Assembly: GCA_963838385.1 (NCBI GenBank) | Contig: CAWIRE010000006.1 | Span: 186,001 to 250,000, forward strand | DNA length: 64,000 nt | Direction: 5' to 3' | Source of the DNA: DAHUYF01 sp963838385 | GTDB lineage: Bacteria > Pseudomonadota > Alphaproteobacteria > ATCC43930 > CGMCC-115725 | In this document: piece after piece, positions 32,272 to 44,529 of the stretch | Position numbering within the stretch: the stretch's first letter is position 1 | How the letters are laid out: every line of letters begins with the position of its first letter | Position numbers and translations under genes: made by a program | Notes under the pieces: generated by a model | Told to the model about the DNA's origin: nothing | What the model saw: the letters and a program-made list of their open reading frames with translations, nothing else | Databases searched by the model: none

Positions 32272-33670
32272 ACCGACGGATAGCAGAACGAATCCGTCGA
32301 GCAGTCGCCGCCCTCGAGCCGGATCTGATGCGCCCGGTAGCCGTCGGGGAAGCTCACCCAATAGTCCTTGGCGAGCTCGAGCCCGCCATTCGCGCCGGCA
32401 TAGGCCATGACCTCGGCGCCGGGCACGCCCTCGGGATAGAACTGATTGTCCCAGGTCGAGTAGAGCGAGTTGGTCCAGTAGACGCGCTTGCCGTCGCGGC
32501 TGATCTCGACCATCTGCGGGCCGCCCGCATAGGCCTTGCCGCTCGGATGCGGCGTGCGCCGCGCAATGCCGCCGATGCGCACCGAGCCGGCAAGCCTGCG
32601 GCTTCCTCGGATCGGTGACGTCGTATTGGCGCATCTCGCCGGTTCCCCAGCAGGCGACGTAGAGGAACCGGTCGTCCATCGAGAGGTCGATGTCGGTCAC
32701 CAGCGGCGGCACTGCGCCAAAGCCCTGCAGCAGGGGCGGCAGCTGGTCCTTGGGCGCGGGCTCGGGCGGGATCGTCGCCGTCTTCTCGATGTGGAACTTG
32801 CCGCCCTCGCGCCACCAGGTCCAGATCGAGCCTTCGAGGTTCGTGGTGTCGACCACCACGCCCAGGAAGCCGTATTCGCGCACCGGGTCGTGCGCGGGCC
32901 GCACCTCGAGCGCCATCTGGTGGTTGGCGCCGAGATCGATCGTCTGCACGTTGCGCCGGGCCCGCAGATCCCAGAAGTGGATGCGGTGGCCGTACTTGTT
33001 CGAGAGCAGGTCCTCCGGCACGATCCCGTTCTCGAACTGCGGCGGCAGCGCCCACTCGCTCGTCACCATGTAGTCGCGCGGCAGGTTCCACCAGAAATCA
33101 TAATGCAGCTTCTGCGGGCCGCGATCGATCTCCCAGCGGCCGAGGATGTCGAACGTCTCGCAATCCATGATGAAGATGCCGGGCGGCCCTTCGGTGCCGT
33201 CCTTGCCGCCGCCGCCGAGCGTGCTGACGTAGATGCCTTCCGGCCCGCAATGGACGGTGTGCGGCCGCGAGTAGCCGGTCTTCTTGAAGAGCTCCTCGGG
33301 CTCGATGATCTTGTGGATCTTCGCCTGGGTGGGATCCGGCTTGGTGTCGACGACATAAATCCGCGAGGACCGGATACCCGGGATGATCAGGTAGCGCCGC
33401 TCGAGGAAGGCGTGGCCGGCGAGCGGCGACAAGGCCGAGGAGCAGGCGTTCCAGCCGAAATGGTGGAACTCGTCGCCCTTGTAGGGCATCGACCACGGTG
33501 TGGACGATCTGGCTGAAGGTCGGCGAGCCGCGCTTCACGTCGATCACCGCGAGCGCGTCGGGCTTGGCGAAGTCCGGGCTGAGCAGCAGGGTGTAGGCGA
33601 AGGTCTCCGGCGGAGCTTCCATCGCCAGCTTCGGCGATGCGTGGAAGGTCGGATCGGGCCTCATCGTCAT
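32268..33670 (-). pseudogene. SBP56 family (selenium-binding protein / methanethiol oxidase), two frameshifts
   Basis: Three frames together give a full protein. It runs from MTMRPDPTFHASPKLAMEAPPETFAYTLLLSP, through MPYKGDEFHHFGWNACSSALSPL (metal/Cys region), HTVHCGPEGIYVSTLGG and GANHQMALEVRPAHDP, to the end GGDCSTDSFCYPSV. Extra bases near 33490-33497 and 32593-32600 shift the frame. Without them the gene is 466 codons, the normal family length. GGGAGG stands seven bases before the ATG at 33670. SBP56 proteins oxidise methanethiol to formaldehyde, sulfide and peroxide. The next gene follows with a 4-base overlap. Confidence 0.75.
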
Positions 33671-33932
33671 CGGCATTCCTCCCTTTGTCGTTGCCGGGGC
33701 GCGCGTCGGCCCCGCCGAGCCGCGGCGCGTGTGCCCCCTTGCGTCCACCGCGCCGGCAAGCTGCTGGATGCGTCCGAAACACCAATGTGCGGAGGATTCC
33801 CTCGGCCGAGGCGGCACGGCGGCCGAGGCGCGAGAGCGAGGATATCCGGTTGGCAGCCGACCTGCCAGCAAAGTGGCTCGGTGACCCGCCCCGTGCGTCG
33901 CGTTTCCTACTGTGGGCCTGGGAAGGTCTGAA
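33671..33932. other. Intergenic region between SBP56 and the AT-richer islet
   Basis: These 262 bp hold no convincing gene. It is the upstream region of the SBP56 gene. GC content drops after about 33930, which may mark a boundary of acquired DNA. Confidence 0.4.
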
Positions 33933-34148
33933 ATGAGGTGTACAAGGGGAATCGAGGCAATCCCGTCCGATCTTATCGGAGCAACAATCATTCGTTTTGG
34001 CGCCGCGCCAGTGTCGGCTGGTATCGAGGGAGGCGGTCTCATCATTGACTATAAACCGGCTAGCTCAGCCGACGAGCGCCGCGTTGTCTTTGCTTTTACA
34101 GAACTCGGAATGTGGGTAGAATATCTATCCGGGGGAAAGGGGAAATAA
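33933..34148 (+). CDS. Small protein of unknown function (AT-richer islet)
   Basis: The 71-residue protein starts at ATG 33933 with GGGAAGG about 7 bases upstream. Sequence features are IPSDLIGATIIRFGAAPVSAGIEGGGLIIDYKP and RRVVFAFTELGMWVEYLSGGKGK. No membrane segment or known motif is recognised. It is convergent with, and overlaps by 24 bp, the HEPN-like gene. Codon use is less GC-biased than in the neighbours. It could be a partner of the HEPN-like protein, which is only a guess. Confidence 0.5.
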   Translation: MRCTRGIEAIPSDLIGATIIRFGAAPVSAGIEGGGLIIDYKPASSADERRVVFAFTELGMWVEYLSGGKGK

Positions 34149-34649
34149 AAGTTCAGATGCCCATTCTGGCTGGATTTCAATAATAATTCTCCTTATAGCC
34201 AAAATAATGCTATTTGCTTGCCAGCCTTCATTTATTTTGAAATTTGCTTCATATACATATCGCCAATTTACAAAAGCATCCTTGCTGGCGCGCAAGGCTA
34301 CGTCAAAATCAAAATCCGGCGGAACAGTGAGCCCCTGTTGTTTTGTAAACTCTTGAATCTTCTTGATATGAGGAACTGCTGTTTCGGTAGTATATGTTCG
34401 CAACTTTTCTTGTGATTCTGGGCTAATCATATCTAGGAAATCCGCTAGATCATGACCGCCTTTCTTGTAACCGCCTTTCTCCAATGTTGCCAGACATTTA
34501 AAATAGAGTTCTAAACAGAAGGCATAACACGTTAACGACGGTGGAATTACTTGAACGCCACCTTGATGGAATGCCCCAAATAGGAGGTTAGCTGCGCGGA
34601 AAAACATCTCCGCCGTTCCGAAGATTTTGCGGGGGTCATAAATCAGCAT
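34125..34649 (-). CDS. HEPN-like helical protein of unknown function
   Basis: The 174-residue protein starts at ATG 34649 with GTGAG upstream; homology to anything before this point is not apparent. The middle, AEMFFRAANLLFGAFHQ, then CYAFCLELYFKCLATLEKGGYKKGGHDLADFLDMI, resembles HEPN domains (LELYxK...HDLxxLL). A canonical RxxxxH RNase motif is not clear. The gene is much more AT-rich than the window average, suggesting recent transfer. HEPN proteins often serve in toxin-antitoxin or antiviral roles, but nothing here proves that. Confidence 0.5.
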   Translation of the reverse strand: MLIYDPRKIFGTAEMFFRAANLLFGAFHQGGVQVIPPSLTCYAFCLELYFKCLATLEKGGYKKGGHDLADFLDMISPESQEKLRTYTTETAVPHIKKIQEFTKQQGLTVPPDFDFDVALRASKDAFVNWRYVYEANFKINEGWQANSIILAIRRIIIEIQPEWASELLFPLSPG

Positions 34650-34688
34650 GCTAATCTCACTTCGTCTCTGGCTTTGGTGTCGACCGCA

Positions 34689-34856
34689 ATGAACAACTCG
34701 CCTAAACTCAACTCGTCCAGCGATGAAGAAATCGCGCGCTGCCGCGATGAAGCGATCCGGCGCGCGCTCAACACGCCACCTAAACCGAACAGCGAATATG
34801 TCGGCAAGGGCGAGCGTGCTGAGACACGCGACAGGAGTGGAGTTCAAAAAATCTGA
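34689..34856 (+). CDS. Small hydrophilic protein, NTPPKP type
   Basis: The 55-residue product is MNNSPKLNSSSDEEIARCRDEAIRRALNTPPKPNSEYVGKG followed by a short charged tail. The ALNTPPKP-x-x-E-x-VGK pattern resembles small proteins scattered in alphaproteobacterial genomes next to other accessory genes. It is divergent from the HEPN-like gene (39 bp apart) and could be its neutralising partner or an unrelated small protein. Confidence 0.45.
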   Translation: MNNSPKLNSSSDEEIARCRDEAIRRALNTPPKPNSEYVGKGERAETRDRSGVQKI

Positions 34857-34904
34857 TCGAGAAGGGCGAGAATAAGGCGCAGCTTGGCTCGGCTGAGATC
34901 GCGT

Positions 34905-35735
34905 TTAAGCCGCCCGCGTTCCACCAGCAGGTCGATAGGTCAGCCGCTTGCCTTCCGCGCCCTTGATCGCGCGCATCGTCCGCAGCAAGTCATCGACCCC
35001 GAGCGCGATCCGGTTTGAGTACCGAAAATCGAACTCCGCAAGATAGCGCTGCAAATGCTGCTCGCCGCAGTGCTGATAGACCCCGTGCATGCCGCGCTTG
35101 AAGATCGAGAAGAAGCCCTCAACCGTGTTAGTCGTCACCTCACCACGGGCATATTCGCCGGCCGAATGGTTCACGCGCTCATGCGCGGCAAATTCCTCGC
35201 CGGGCTTGCGGTAGTGGTGGGCTTCGTCTGTGTGAAGGCGGCTATCCAACACGACGTTTTCAAAGAGCGTCTTGCGGATCGTCTTCGCGCTCAAATCCTC
35301 AACCTTGATCGAGCGGGAACGGCCGCCGCGCTCAACCAGCGAGATCACCTTGCGCTTGGTCGCGGTGCCGCGCTCCTTCATCCAGCCGCGATCATTCACG
35401 AACACGTCGCGTGCCGGGCCGATGAACGTCTCGTCAGCCTCCACCACCTTGTCCTTGCCGCCGAGCGGGGCGGGGTCGCTCTCGCGCATCGCCTCGCGGA
35501 TGCGGTGCGCCATGAACCAAGCCGAGCGACAGGTGATGCCGAGGGTGCGGTGGAGCTGGTGGGCCGAAAAGCCCTTCTTGCTCGACGCATACATGCGGAA
35601 GCCCAGCAGCCACTTGTGGAGAAGAATATGGGAGCGCTCGAACACCGTCCCGACGCGCACCGTGAACTTGCGGCGGCAATCGGCGCAGCCAGCCCGGCTG
35701 TGTTTGGTAGTCGCGCGCCGACGGCGCGCGAGTCT
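34905..35735 (-). pseudogene. IS1595-family transposase, 5'-truncated
   Basis: The ORF from ATG 35660 gives 251 residues. The frame is open further upstream to about 35735 and encodes a zinc-ribbon half, CADCRRKFTVRVGTVFERSH. Then come HQLHRTLGITCRSAWFMAHRIREAM, the catalytic EADETFIG, LHTDEAHHY and NTVEGFFSIFKRGMHGVYQH, all typical of IS1595 transposases. The first roughly 60 residues, with the first CxxC, are missing. The frame closes at a TAG near 35740, next to a structured palindrome. No inverted ends were found. Confidence 0.75.
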
Positions 35736-35769
35736 GATGGACTAGGCGCCGCGTGGGATCGCCTGGATC

Positions 35770-35858
35770 GGGCAGGAGCCCACCCCGCCCTGTGCGGCTC
35801 CCGCGGTTGCTGCGCAACCGCTGACGCCGCCGCCGACGAGCGCTCCGCGCTCGCGGCG
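35770..35858 (-). repeat. Structured palindrome, copy C (before recA)
   Basis: On the minus strand: first hairpin GAGCGCGGAGCGCTC, then outer stem GGCGGC/GCCGC, GTCAG opposite CGGGA, inner stem CGGTTGC/GCAACCG and a GC-rich tail. It no longer follows a stop codon; the transposase remnant may have replaced the gene that was there. Confidence 0.7.
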
Positions 35859-35859
35859 G

Positions 35860-35874
35860 GAACAAAAAAAGAAC
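35860..35874 (+). promoter_or_regulatory. LexA (SOS) box of recA
   Basis: GAAC-AAAAAAA-GAAC matches the alphaproteobacterial LexA operator (GTTC-N7-GTTC on the other strand) exactly. It abuts the -35 element, so LexA would block polymerase. Confidence 0.75.
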
Positions 35875-35902
35875 TTGCCACAGTGAACAAAGCGGGTACA
35901 CT
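35875..35902 (+). promoter_or_regulatory. recA promoter (-35 TTGCCA, -10 TACACT)
   Basis: TTGCCA and TACACT are 16 bases apart. This is the best sigma-70-like promoter I see in the window, about 60 bp before the recA ATG and directly after the LexA box. Confidence 0.55.
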
Positions 35903-35962
35903 GCGGCCTCTACCGGGGTTCGTTGCAAGCGCGGGAACCCTATGGAATAAGGAGGGCGGGTT

Positions 35963-37036
<1,074 letters not shown>

Positions 37037-37077
37037 CTCCGGTCCGTCTTCTTCAATCCCCCCGACGAAACGGACCC

Positions 37078-37118
37078 GCGGCGCCGGCATCCCCCCTGCC
37101 GGCGCCGCATTTTCTTTC
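37078..37118 (+). terminator. Rho-independent terminator after recA
   Basis: A 12-bp perfect stem GCGGCGCCGGCA/TGCCGGCGCCGC with a seven-base loop is followed by ATTTTCTTT. It is the clearest intrinsic terminator in the window. Confidence 0.85.
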
Positions 37119-37267
37119 CGATTTCTCTCCGGTTCCCGGCGGCCGGCGCGGCCGCCGGCGACGCCGCGGCAACTTTACAGCCTCGCCGCCCGCGGGTTAA
37201 AAGCGGCGGTCCCGGCGGGCCGGTCCCGCGTCTTGGCCCCGCCCGGAGGAAGGCCCAGATAAGCGCC

Positions 37268-39948
<2,681 letters not shown>

Positions 39949-40105
39949 CCCGGACGGCGGCGGCCGCCGGCGCGTCTGCCCAAAAAAAATCGGCGTCCTG
40001 CGAAAAAAATCCGCATCTGGGCCCGCGGCGGAAAGGCCGCGTTAACCACGTCGATGCTAGCCTCGCTGACGATCGTGGTCCGTGCGCCGCGAAACGGAGG
40101 AGCTG

Positions 40106-40321
40106 ATGCAGGCTCTGTTGACGTCGAAGCCGCTCTCGCCCGAGGAATTTTCCGAGCTGGGCTGCCCCGATACCGCCTATGTCAAGCGCATCGAGGCGGA
40201 GGGCATCGAGGCCTATGCGGCGCACGCTGCCGATGGCAGCTATCTCATGCTGTTCGCCGATCGCGAGGCCGCCTTCGCCGAGCTGCGCCGGCACGATCTC
40301 GAGCCCGTCAGCCTCCATTGA
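40106..40321 (+). CDS. DUF1150 family small protein
   Basis: The 71-residue product starts at ATG 40106 with GGAGG six bases upstream. Its pattern LSPEEFSELGCPDTAYVKRIEAEGIEAYAAHAADGSYLMLFADREAAFAELRRHDLEPVSLH is that of DUF1150, an alphaproteobacterial family of unknown function often near small heat-shock genes. Here it is followed by a small membrane protein. Confidence 0.8.
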   Translation: MQALLTSKPLSPEEFSELGCPDTAYVKRIEAEGIEAYAAHAADGSYLMLFADREAAFAELRRHDLEPVSLH

Positions 40322-40335
40322 GGAGCGGCCCTGCC

Positions 40336-40521
40336 GTGAACCGTCCGACCCGCCGGCCCCGCGCCATCGCCATCGCCCAGCCGCTCGCCGATACCCGCCT
40401 GCTGCGCGACCTCGCCCGCGACTGGCGGCGCTGGAGCCCGGCCGAACGAGTGGGCGCGATGCTGATCACGGCGCTGGCCGCCGCCGCCTGCCTGACGCAG
40501 CTGATCCTCGCCGCCGGCTGA
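40336..40521 (+). CDS. Small single-pass membrane protein of unknown function
   Basis: The GTG at 40336, with GAGGAG 11 bases upstream, gives 61 residues: a basic N-terminus (NRPTRRPRAIAIAQPL), an Arg/Trp-rich segment (LARDWRRWSPAERVGA) and a C-terminal membrane helix (MLITALAAAACLTQLILAAG). It follows DUF1150 by 14 bp and may be co-transcribed. No family is recognised. Confidence 0.55.
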   Translation: MNRPTRRPRAIAIAQPLADTRLLRDLARDWRRWSPAERVGAMLITALAAAACLTQLILAAG

Positions 40522-40559
40522 GCCGGCGGCCGTTCCGGCCATCGCACGTCATTGAAAGC

Positions 40560-40670
40560 GTTCGTCATGACCGGGCTTGACCCGGTCATCCACGTCGGGC
40601 CGCGCGCTGGCTGAAAGACGTGGATGACCGGGACTCGGCCTGCGGCCGGCCCGGGCATGACGGTCCGAAA
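40560..40670. repeat. Intergenic palindrome with CCGGGCTTGACCCGG and CCACGTC arms
   Basis: CCCGGTCATCCACGTC is matched by GACGTGGATGACCGGG across about 40 bases, with an inner ACCGGGCTTGACCCGGT hairpin. It resembles widespread alphaproteobacterial intergenic repeats and separates convergent genes (the small membrane protein and icd). Confidence 0.7.
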
Positions 40671-40700
40671 TGGATGACGAGGCGGAGCGGCCGCGGGCCG

Positions 40701-41915
40701 CTAGTTCATCGCCTGCTTCAGGCCCTCGTCGAGCTTGTCGAGGAACTTGGTCGTGGTCAGCCAGGGCTGCTCCGGGCTGATCAGGATGGCGAGGTCCTTG
40801 GTCATGAAGCCGGCCTGGACGGTGTCGACGCACACCTTCTCCAGCGTCTCGGCGAAATGCTTGACGTCGGGCGTGCCGTCGAACTCGCCGCGATAGGCGA
40901 GGCCGCGGGTCCAGGCGAAGATCGAGGCGATCGGGTTGGTCGAGGTCTCCTTGCCCTGCTGATGCAGGCGATAATGGCGGGTCACCGTGCCGTGCGCCGC
41001 CTCCGCCTCGACGGTCTTGCCGTCGGGGGTCAGCAGCACCGAGGTCATCAGGCCGAGCGAGCCGAAGCCCTGCGCCACCACGTCGGACTGCACGTCGCCG
41101 TCGTAGTTCTTGCAGGCCCAGATGAAATTGCCGTTCCATTTGAGCGCGGCGGCGACCATGTCGTCGATCAGCCGGTGCTCGTAGGTGAGGTTCCGGGCCT
41201 TGAACGCCGCGGCGAATTCCTTGTCGAACACCTCCTGGAAGAGATCCTTGAAGCGGCCGTCATAGGCCTTGAGGATGGTGTTCTTGGTCGAGAGATAGAC
41301 CGGCCAGCCGCGCTGCAGCCCGTAATTGAAGCAGGAGCGGGCGAAGCCCACGATCGACTCGTCGAGATTGTACATGCTGAGCGCGACGCCGCCGCTGGGG
41401 AAGTCGAAGACGTCGAAGCTCATCACCTTGCCGCCATCCTTCGGCGTGAAGGTGAGGGTGAGCTTGCCGGCGCCGGGCACGACGAAATCGGTGGCGCGGT
41501 ACTGGTCGCCGAAGGCGTGGCGGCCGATGACGATCGGCGCCGTCCAGCCGGGGACCAGCCGCGGCACGTTCTTGCAGACGATCGGCTCGCGGAAGATGGT
41601 GCCGCCGAGGATGTTGCGGATGGTGCCGTTGGGCGACTTCCACATCTTCTTGAGCTTGAACTCTTTGACCCGCGCCTCGTCGGGGGTGATGGTGGCGCAT
41701 TTGACGCCGACGCCGTATTTGGCGATGGCATTGGCGGCGTCGATGGTGATCTGATCGTCGGTCCGGTCGCGCTCCTCGATGCCGAGATCGTAGTATTTCA
41801 GGTCGATGTCGAGGTAAGGCAGGATCAGCTTGTCCTTGATGAACTGCCAAATGATCCGCGTCATCTCGTCCCCGTCGAGCTCGACGACGGGGGTCTTCAC
41901 CTTGATCTTCTTCAT
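40701..41915 (-). CDS. icd: NADP-dependent isocitrate dehydrogenase
   Basis: The 404-residue protein starts MKKIKVKTPVVELDGDEMTRIIWQFIKDKLILPYLDIDLKYYDLGIE. It has the substrate-binding KSPNGTIRNILGGTIFREPI and EAAHGTVTRHYR, and matches the homodimeric eukaryote-like NADP-IDH used by alphaproteobacteria. It oxidatively decarboxylates isocitrate in the TCA cycle. The start at 41915 is chosen by homology, with AAGGA upstream. Two facing palindromes lie in the 248-bp upstream gap. Confidence 0.96.
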   Translation of the reverse strand: MKKIKVKTPVVELDGDEMTRIIWQFIKDKLILPYLDIDLKYYDLGIEERDRTDDQITIDAANAIAKYGVGVKCATITPDEARVKEFKLKKMWKSPNGTIRNILGGTIFREPIVCKNVPRLVPGWTAPIVIGRHAFGDQYRATDFVVPGAGKLTLTFTPKDGGKVMSFDVFDFPSGGVALSMYNLDESIVGFARSCFNYGLQRGWPVYLSTKNTILKAYDGRFKDLFQEVFDKEFAAAFKARNLTYEHRLIDDMVAAALKWNGNFIWACKNYDGDVQSDVVAQGFGSLGLMTSVLLTPDGKTVEAEAAHGTVTRHYRLHQQGKETSTNPIASIFAWTRGLAYRGEFDGTPDVKHFAETLEKVCVDTVQAGFMTKDLAILISPEQPWLTTTKFLDKLDEGLKQAMN

Positions 41916-41954
41916 GACCGACGATTCCTTGCAGCGAGAGTGCCGCAAGATAGC

Positions 41955-42056
41955 AAATGCGATTGCTGCGGCGCAAACGCGGAGCGACGCGCAGCGTCGT
42001 CCGCGGCGGCGCCAGCGCTTGCGTCAGCAAGCGCGAGAGCCGCACCCGAAGCGGCT
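41955..42056 (+). repeat. Structured palindrome, copy D
   Basis: First hairpin GACGCGCAGCGTC; compound hairpin GGCGGC/GCCGC with GCCAG opposite CGAGA and CGCTTGC/GCAAGCG. It faces copy D' and lies before icd, not after a plus-strand stop. Confidence 0.7.
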
Positions 42057-42085
42057 AGCCCGCGCCGAGCGGGCTTTCGCGGGAG

Positions 42086-42163
42086 CATACCCCGCTCTGT
42101 GCGGGCTTTCGCGGTTGCTCTCGCAACCGCTGGCGCCCGCCAGCGACGACGCTGCGCGTCGCG
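42086..42163 (-). repeat. Structured palindrome, copy D' (after the LOG gene)
   Basis: It follows the TAG of the LOG-family gene. First hairpin GCGACGCGCAGCGTCGTCGC; compound hairpin GCGGGC/GCCCGC with GCCAG opposite CGAAA and CGGTTGC/GCAACCG. Confidence 0.75.
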
Positions 42164-42745
42164 CTAGGCCAGCCTGCTGTCGCCCTTGATCTTGGGCTCC
42201 GGCAGCGCCGCGAGACAGGGCAGCACCTCCTCGACGCGGCTGACCGTGCTGATGTACTGGCGCGCCCCCGGCGGGGCGAAGCCGTGGACGATGGTATGCT
42301 CCACCAGCGCCGCGAGCGGCGCCCAGTACCCCCCGACATCGACCACCACCACCGGCTTGTCGTGGAGCCCGAGCTGGCGCCAGGTGACGATCTCGATGGT
42401 CTCGTCGAGCGTGCCGAGCCCGCCCGGCAGGGTGACGAACCCGTCGGAGAGGTCGAACATGCGCTGCTTGCGCTCATGCATGCTGGCGACGACTTCGAGC
42501 CGCACCTTGGGATGCGCCCGCTCGCGGTCATGCAGGTGCGTGGGGATGATGCCGGTGACGTGGCCGTGCCGTGCCAGCACGGCATCGGCGACGAGGCCCA
42601 TGAGGCCGATGCGGCCGCCGCCATAGACCAGCTCGATCCCGGCATCGGCCATCAGCGTGCCCAGCCGCACCGCCGCATCGCCATAGATCGCCTCGGCGCC
42701 GCGCGACGAGCCGCAATAGACGCAAAGCCGCTTGATCGCCGCCAT
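42164..42745 (-). CDS. LOG-family (TIGR00730) cytokinin riboside 5'-monophosphate phosphoribohydrolase-like protein
   Basis: The 193-residue protein has LCVYCGSSRG at the start, LVYGGGRIGLMG at about 40-52, and FVTLPGGLGTLDETIEIVTWRQLGLHDKPVVVV with the PGGxGTxxE motif of LOG enzymes. These remove ribose 5-phosphate from N6-modified or plain AMP-like nucleotides. The exact substrate cannot be told. ATG 42745 is chosen by homology. It ends at a TAG followed directly by palindrome D'. Confidence 0.85.
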   Translation of the reverse strand: MAAIKRLCVYCGSSRGAEAIYGDAAVRLGTLMADAGIELVYGGGRIGLMGLVADAVLARHGHVTGIIPTHLHDRERAHPKVRLEVVASMHERKQRMFDLSDGFVTLPGGLGTLDETIEIVTWRQLGLHDKPVVVVDVGGYWAPLAALVEHTIVHGFAPPGARQYISTVSRVEEVLPCLAALPEPKIKGDSRLA

Positions 42746-42826
42746 GGCGCGTACCGCTTTCCCCAGGTTGTCAGGCCGCGCTAGAATGCCCAAGCCGCCG
42801 CGCTTGGCAAGGGTCGACGAGGGTGC

Positions 42827-43786
42827 ATGAAACGGAACGCGGCCATCGGCTTGATCGTCGCCGCCATCGTGATCGTGGCGGGCATCGCCTATTGGCGCTG
42901 GAGCCCGGGCCCGCCCGGCGCGCCGCCGGCGCCGGCGCCGGTGGCGGGCGCGCCGCCAGCGGCCGCCCCGGCCCCCGCCGGCCCCGCCGCGCCCAGCTTC
43001 GACGTCGTCCGCGTCAATCCGCAAGGCGAGGCGGTGATCGCCGGCCGCGCCGCGCCCGGCGCCGAGGTCACCATCCATGACGGCGACAAGGTGCTGGGCC
43101 AGGTGACCGCCGACGGGCGGGGCGAATGGGTGCTGGTGCCGACGGCGCCGCTGGCGCCGGGCGAGCATCAGCTCGGGCTTACCGCGCGGGCCAAGGACGG
43201 CACCGCCAGCAAGTCGGAAGGCGTCGTCGCCATGATGGTGCCGGAGCATGCGCCGGGCGCCCAGCCGGCCGCGCCCAACGCGCCCGTCGCGGTGCTGGTG
43301 CCGCGGCAGGGCAGCGGCCCGGTCAAGGCGCTGCAGCTGCCGCCCGGCAAGAAGCTTGCGCTAGACGTCATCGAATACGATGCCGAGGGCAAGGTGCAGC
43401 TGCTCGGCCGCGCCGAGCCCGGCAGCCGCGTCAACGCCTATCTCGACGACAAGCTCGCCGGCAGCGTCCTGACCGACGGCACCGGCGCCTGGGCGCTGAC
43501 GCTCGATCAGCCGGTGGCGGAAGGCAAATACCAGCTCAGGATCGAGGCGCTGGACGGGCAGGGGCGCAAGCTGGCGGAGACCTCGCTGGCCTTCACCCGG
43601 GTGGCGCCGCCCGCGGGACAGGTCGCGGTCGAGGTCCAGCCCGGCAACAGCCTCTGGCGCATCGCCCAGCATTCCTACGGCGACGGGTTGCGCTATACGT
43701 TGATCTATCAGGCGAACCGCACGAAGATCCGCGACCCCAACCTGATCTATCCCGGCCAGGTCTTCGCCGTGCCGAGCAAAAAATAG
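42827..43786 (+). CDS. LysM-domain envelope protein
   Basis: The 319-residue protein has an N-terminal membrane anchor (IGLIVAAIVIVAGIAYWRW), a Pro/Ala linker (about 28-55) and two Ig-like modules (about 58-110 and 175-255, each with AxPGAEV or AEPGSRV and WVL/WAL repeats). The C-terminal LysM domain (EVQPGNSLWRIAQHSYGDGLRYTLIYQANRTKIRDPNLIYPGQVFAVP) is complete. It is likely to bind peptidoglycan from the inner membrane side. It is divergent from the LOG gene; similar LysM proteins are common in Rhodospirillales. Confidence 0.8.
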   Translation: MKRNAAIGLIVAAIVIVAGIAYWRWSPGPPGAPPAPAPVAGAPPAAAPAPAGPAAPSFDVVRVNPQGEAVIAGRAAPGAEVTIHDGDKVLGQVTADGRGEWVLVPTAPLAPGEHQLGLTARAKDGTASKSEGVVAMMVPEHAPGAQPAAPNAPVAVLVPRQGSGPVKALQLPPGKKLALDVIEYDAEGKVQLLGRAEPGSRVNAYLDDKLAGSVLTDGTGAWALTLDQPVAEGKYQLRIEALDGQGRKLAETSLAFTRVAPPAGQVAVEVQPGNSLWRIAQHSYGDGLRYTLIYQANRTKIRDPNLIYPGQVFAVPSKK

Positions 43787-43799
43787 CGTTCTGGCTGGC

Positions 43800-43876
43800 C
43801 GGCACGGTGCGGGCTCTCGCGGTTGCAAGGGCAACCGCTGGCGCCCGCCAGCGACAACGCTTCGCGTTGCGCTGCG
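43800..43876 (-). repeat. Structured palindrome, copy E
   Basis: It follows the TAG of the minus-strand gene ending at 43877: first hairpin CGCAACGCGAAGCGTTG, compound hairpin GCGGGC/GCCCGC, GCCAG opposite CGAGA, and CGGTTGC/GCAACCG. It also serves as the gap to the convergent LysM gene. Confidence 0.75.
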
Positions 43877-44347
43877 CTATTCGCTCGCTACGGCTATAAT
43901 GAGCTCGAGATAGGGTCGGCTGCGCAGCAGCAGTGTCGCCGCGCCGGCGACGAGGGCGGTCGGCGTGAGCGTGCGGCCGAGATCGATCTCGCCGCTCGCG
44001 CGGATCAGATTGCGCCCGGTGATCTCCCAGCGCAGGCCCGAGGCATGCCGCACCGCCGACAGCGCCTTGCGCAGCCGTCGGCGCCGCGTCGGGTTCTCGA
44101 TGCTGTAGGGCAGGTAGCCGAGATCGCCGGCAAGCCGCAGCACCGGCCGGTCGGCGCGCCGCTCGGTGCTGGCGCTGAACGGCACCTCGCGGAAGCAGAA
44201 ACGGAAGGTGAGCGCCCCCGAGGCGCGCGCCGAGCCCAGGCCGAAGGAGGCGCCGAAGCGGTCGAGCTCGAACGGCGGCGCCGCGGCGGCGATCGCGGCA
44301 AGCGCGCCTTCGGCGGCGGCGGGAAGCACGGGGGCGGCGGCGGTCAT
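43877..44347 (-). CDS. Conserved-looking protein of unknown function
   Basis: The 156-residue protein begins with a low-complexity Ala-rich stretch and then ELDRFGASFGLGSARASGALTFRFCFREVPFSASTERR. Next is RLAGDLGYLPYSIENPTRRRRLRKALSAV, then SGLRWEITGRNLIRASGEIDLGRTLTPTALVAGAATLLLRSRPYLELI. There is no signal peptide, and the C-terminal helix is only moderately hydrophobic. I do not recognise the family; the helix-strand pattern could suit a chaperone-like fold. It is a stand-alone gene, divergent from the XRE regulator. Confidence 0.6.
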   Translation of the reverse strand: MTAAAPVLPAAAEGALAAIAAAAPPFELDRFGASFGLGSARASGALTFRFCFREVPFSASTERRADRPVLRLAGDLGYLPYSIENPTRRRRLRKALSAVRHASGLRWEITGRNLIRASGEIDLGRTLTPTALVAGAATLLLRSRPYLELIIAVASE

Positions 44348-44529
44348 GGCCCGTCACTCTGACGAAATAGCCTTAAAATCCGGTTACTCCGGGCTCCCGG
44401 GCGGGCCGTACGGCGCCCGCCGGCCCGGACTTCCGGGCGAGGCGTTTGGAATAACTGCGAGTTGCCGCTGTTAGTGGAACAGGACCGGTAGCTCCGGGGA
44501 GCAGGGACCGGCGAGAGGAGGCCGCGGCA

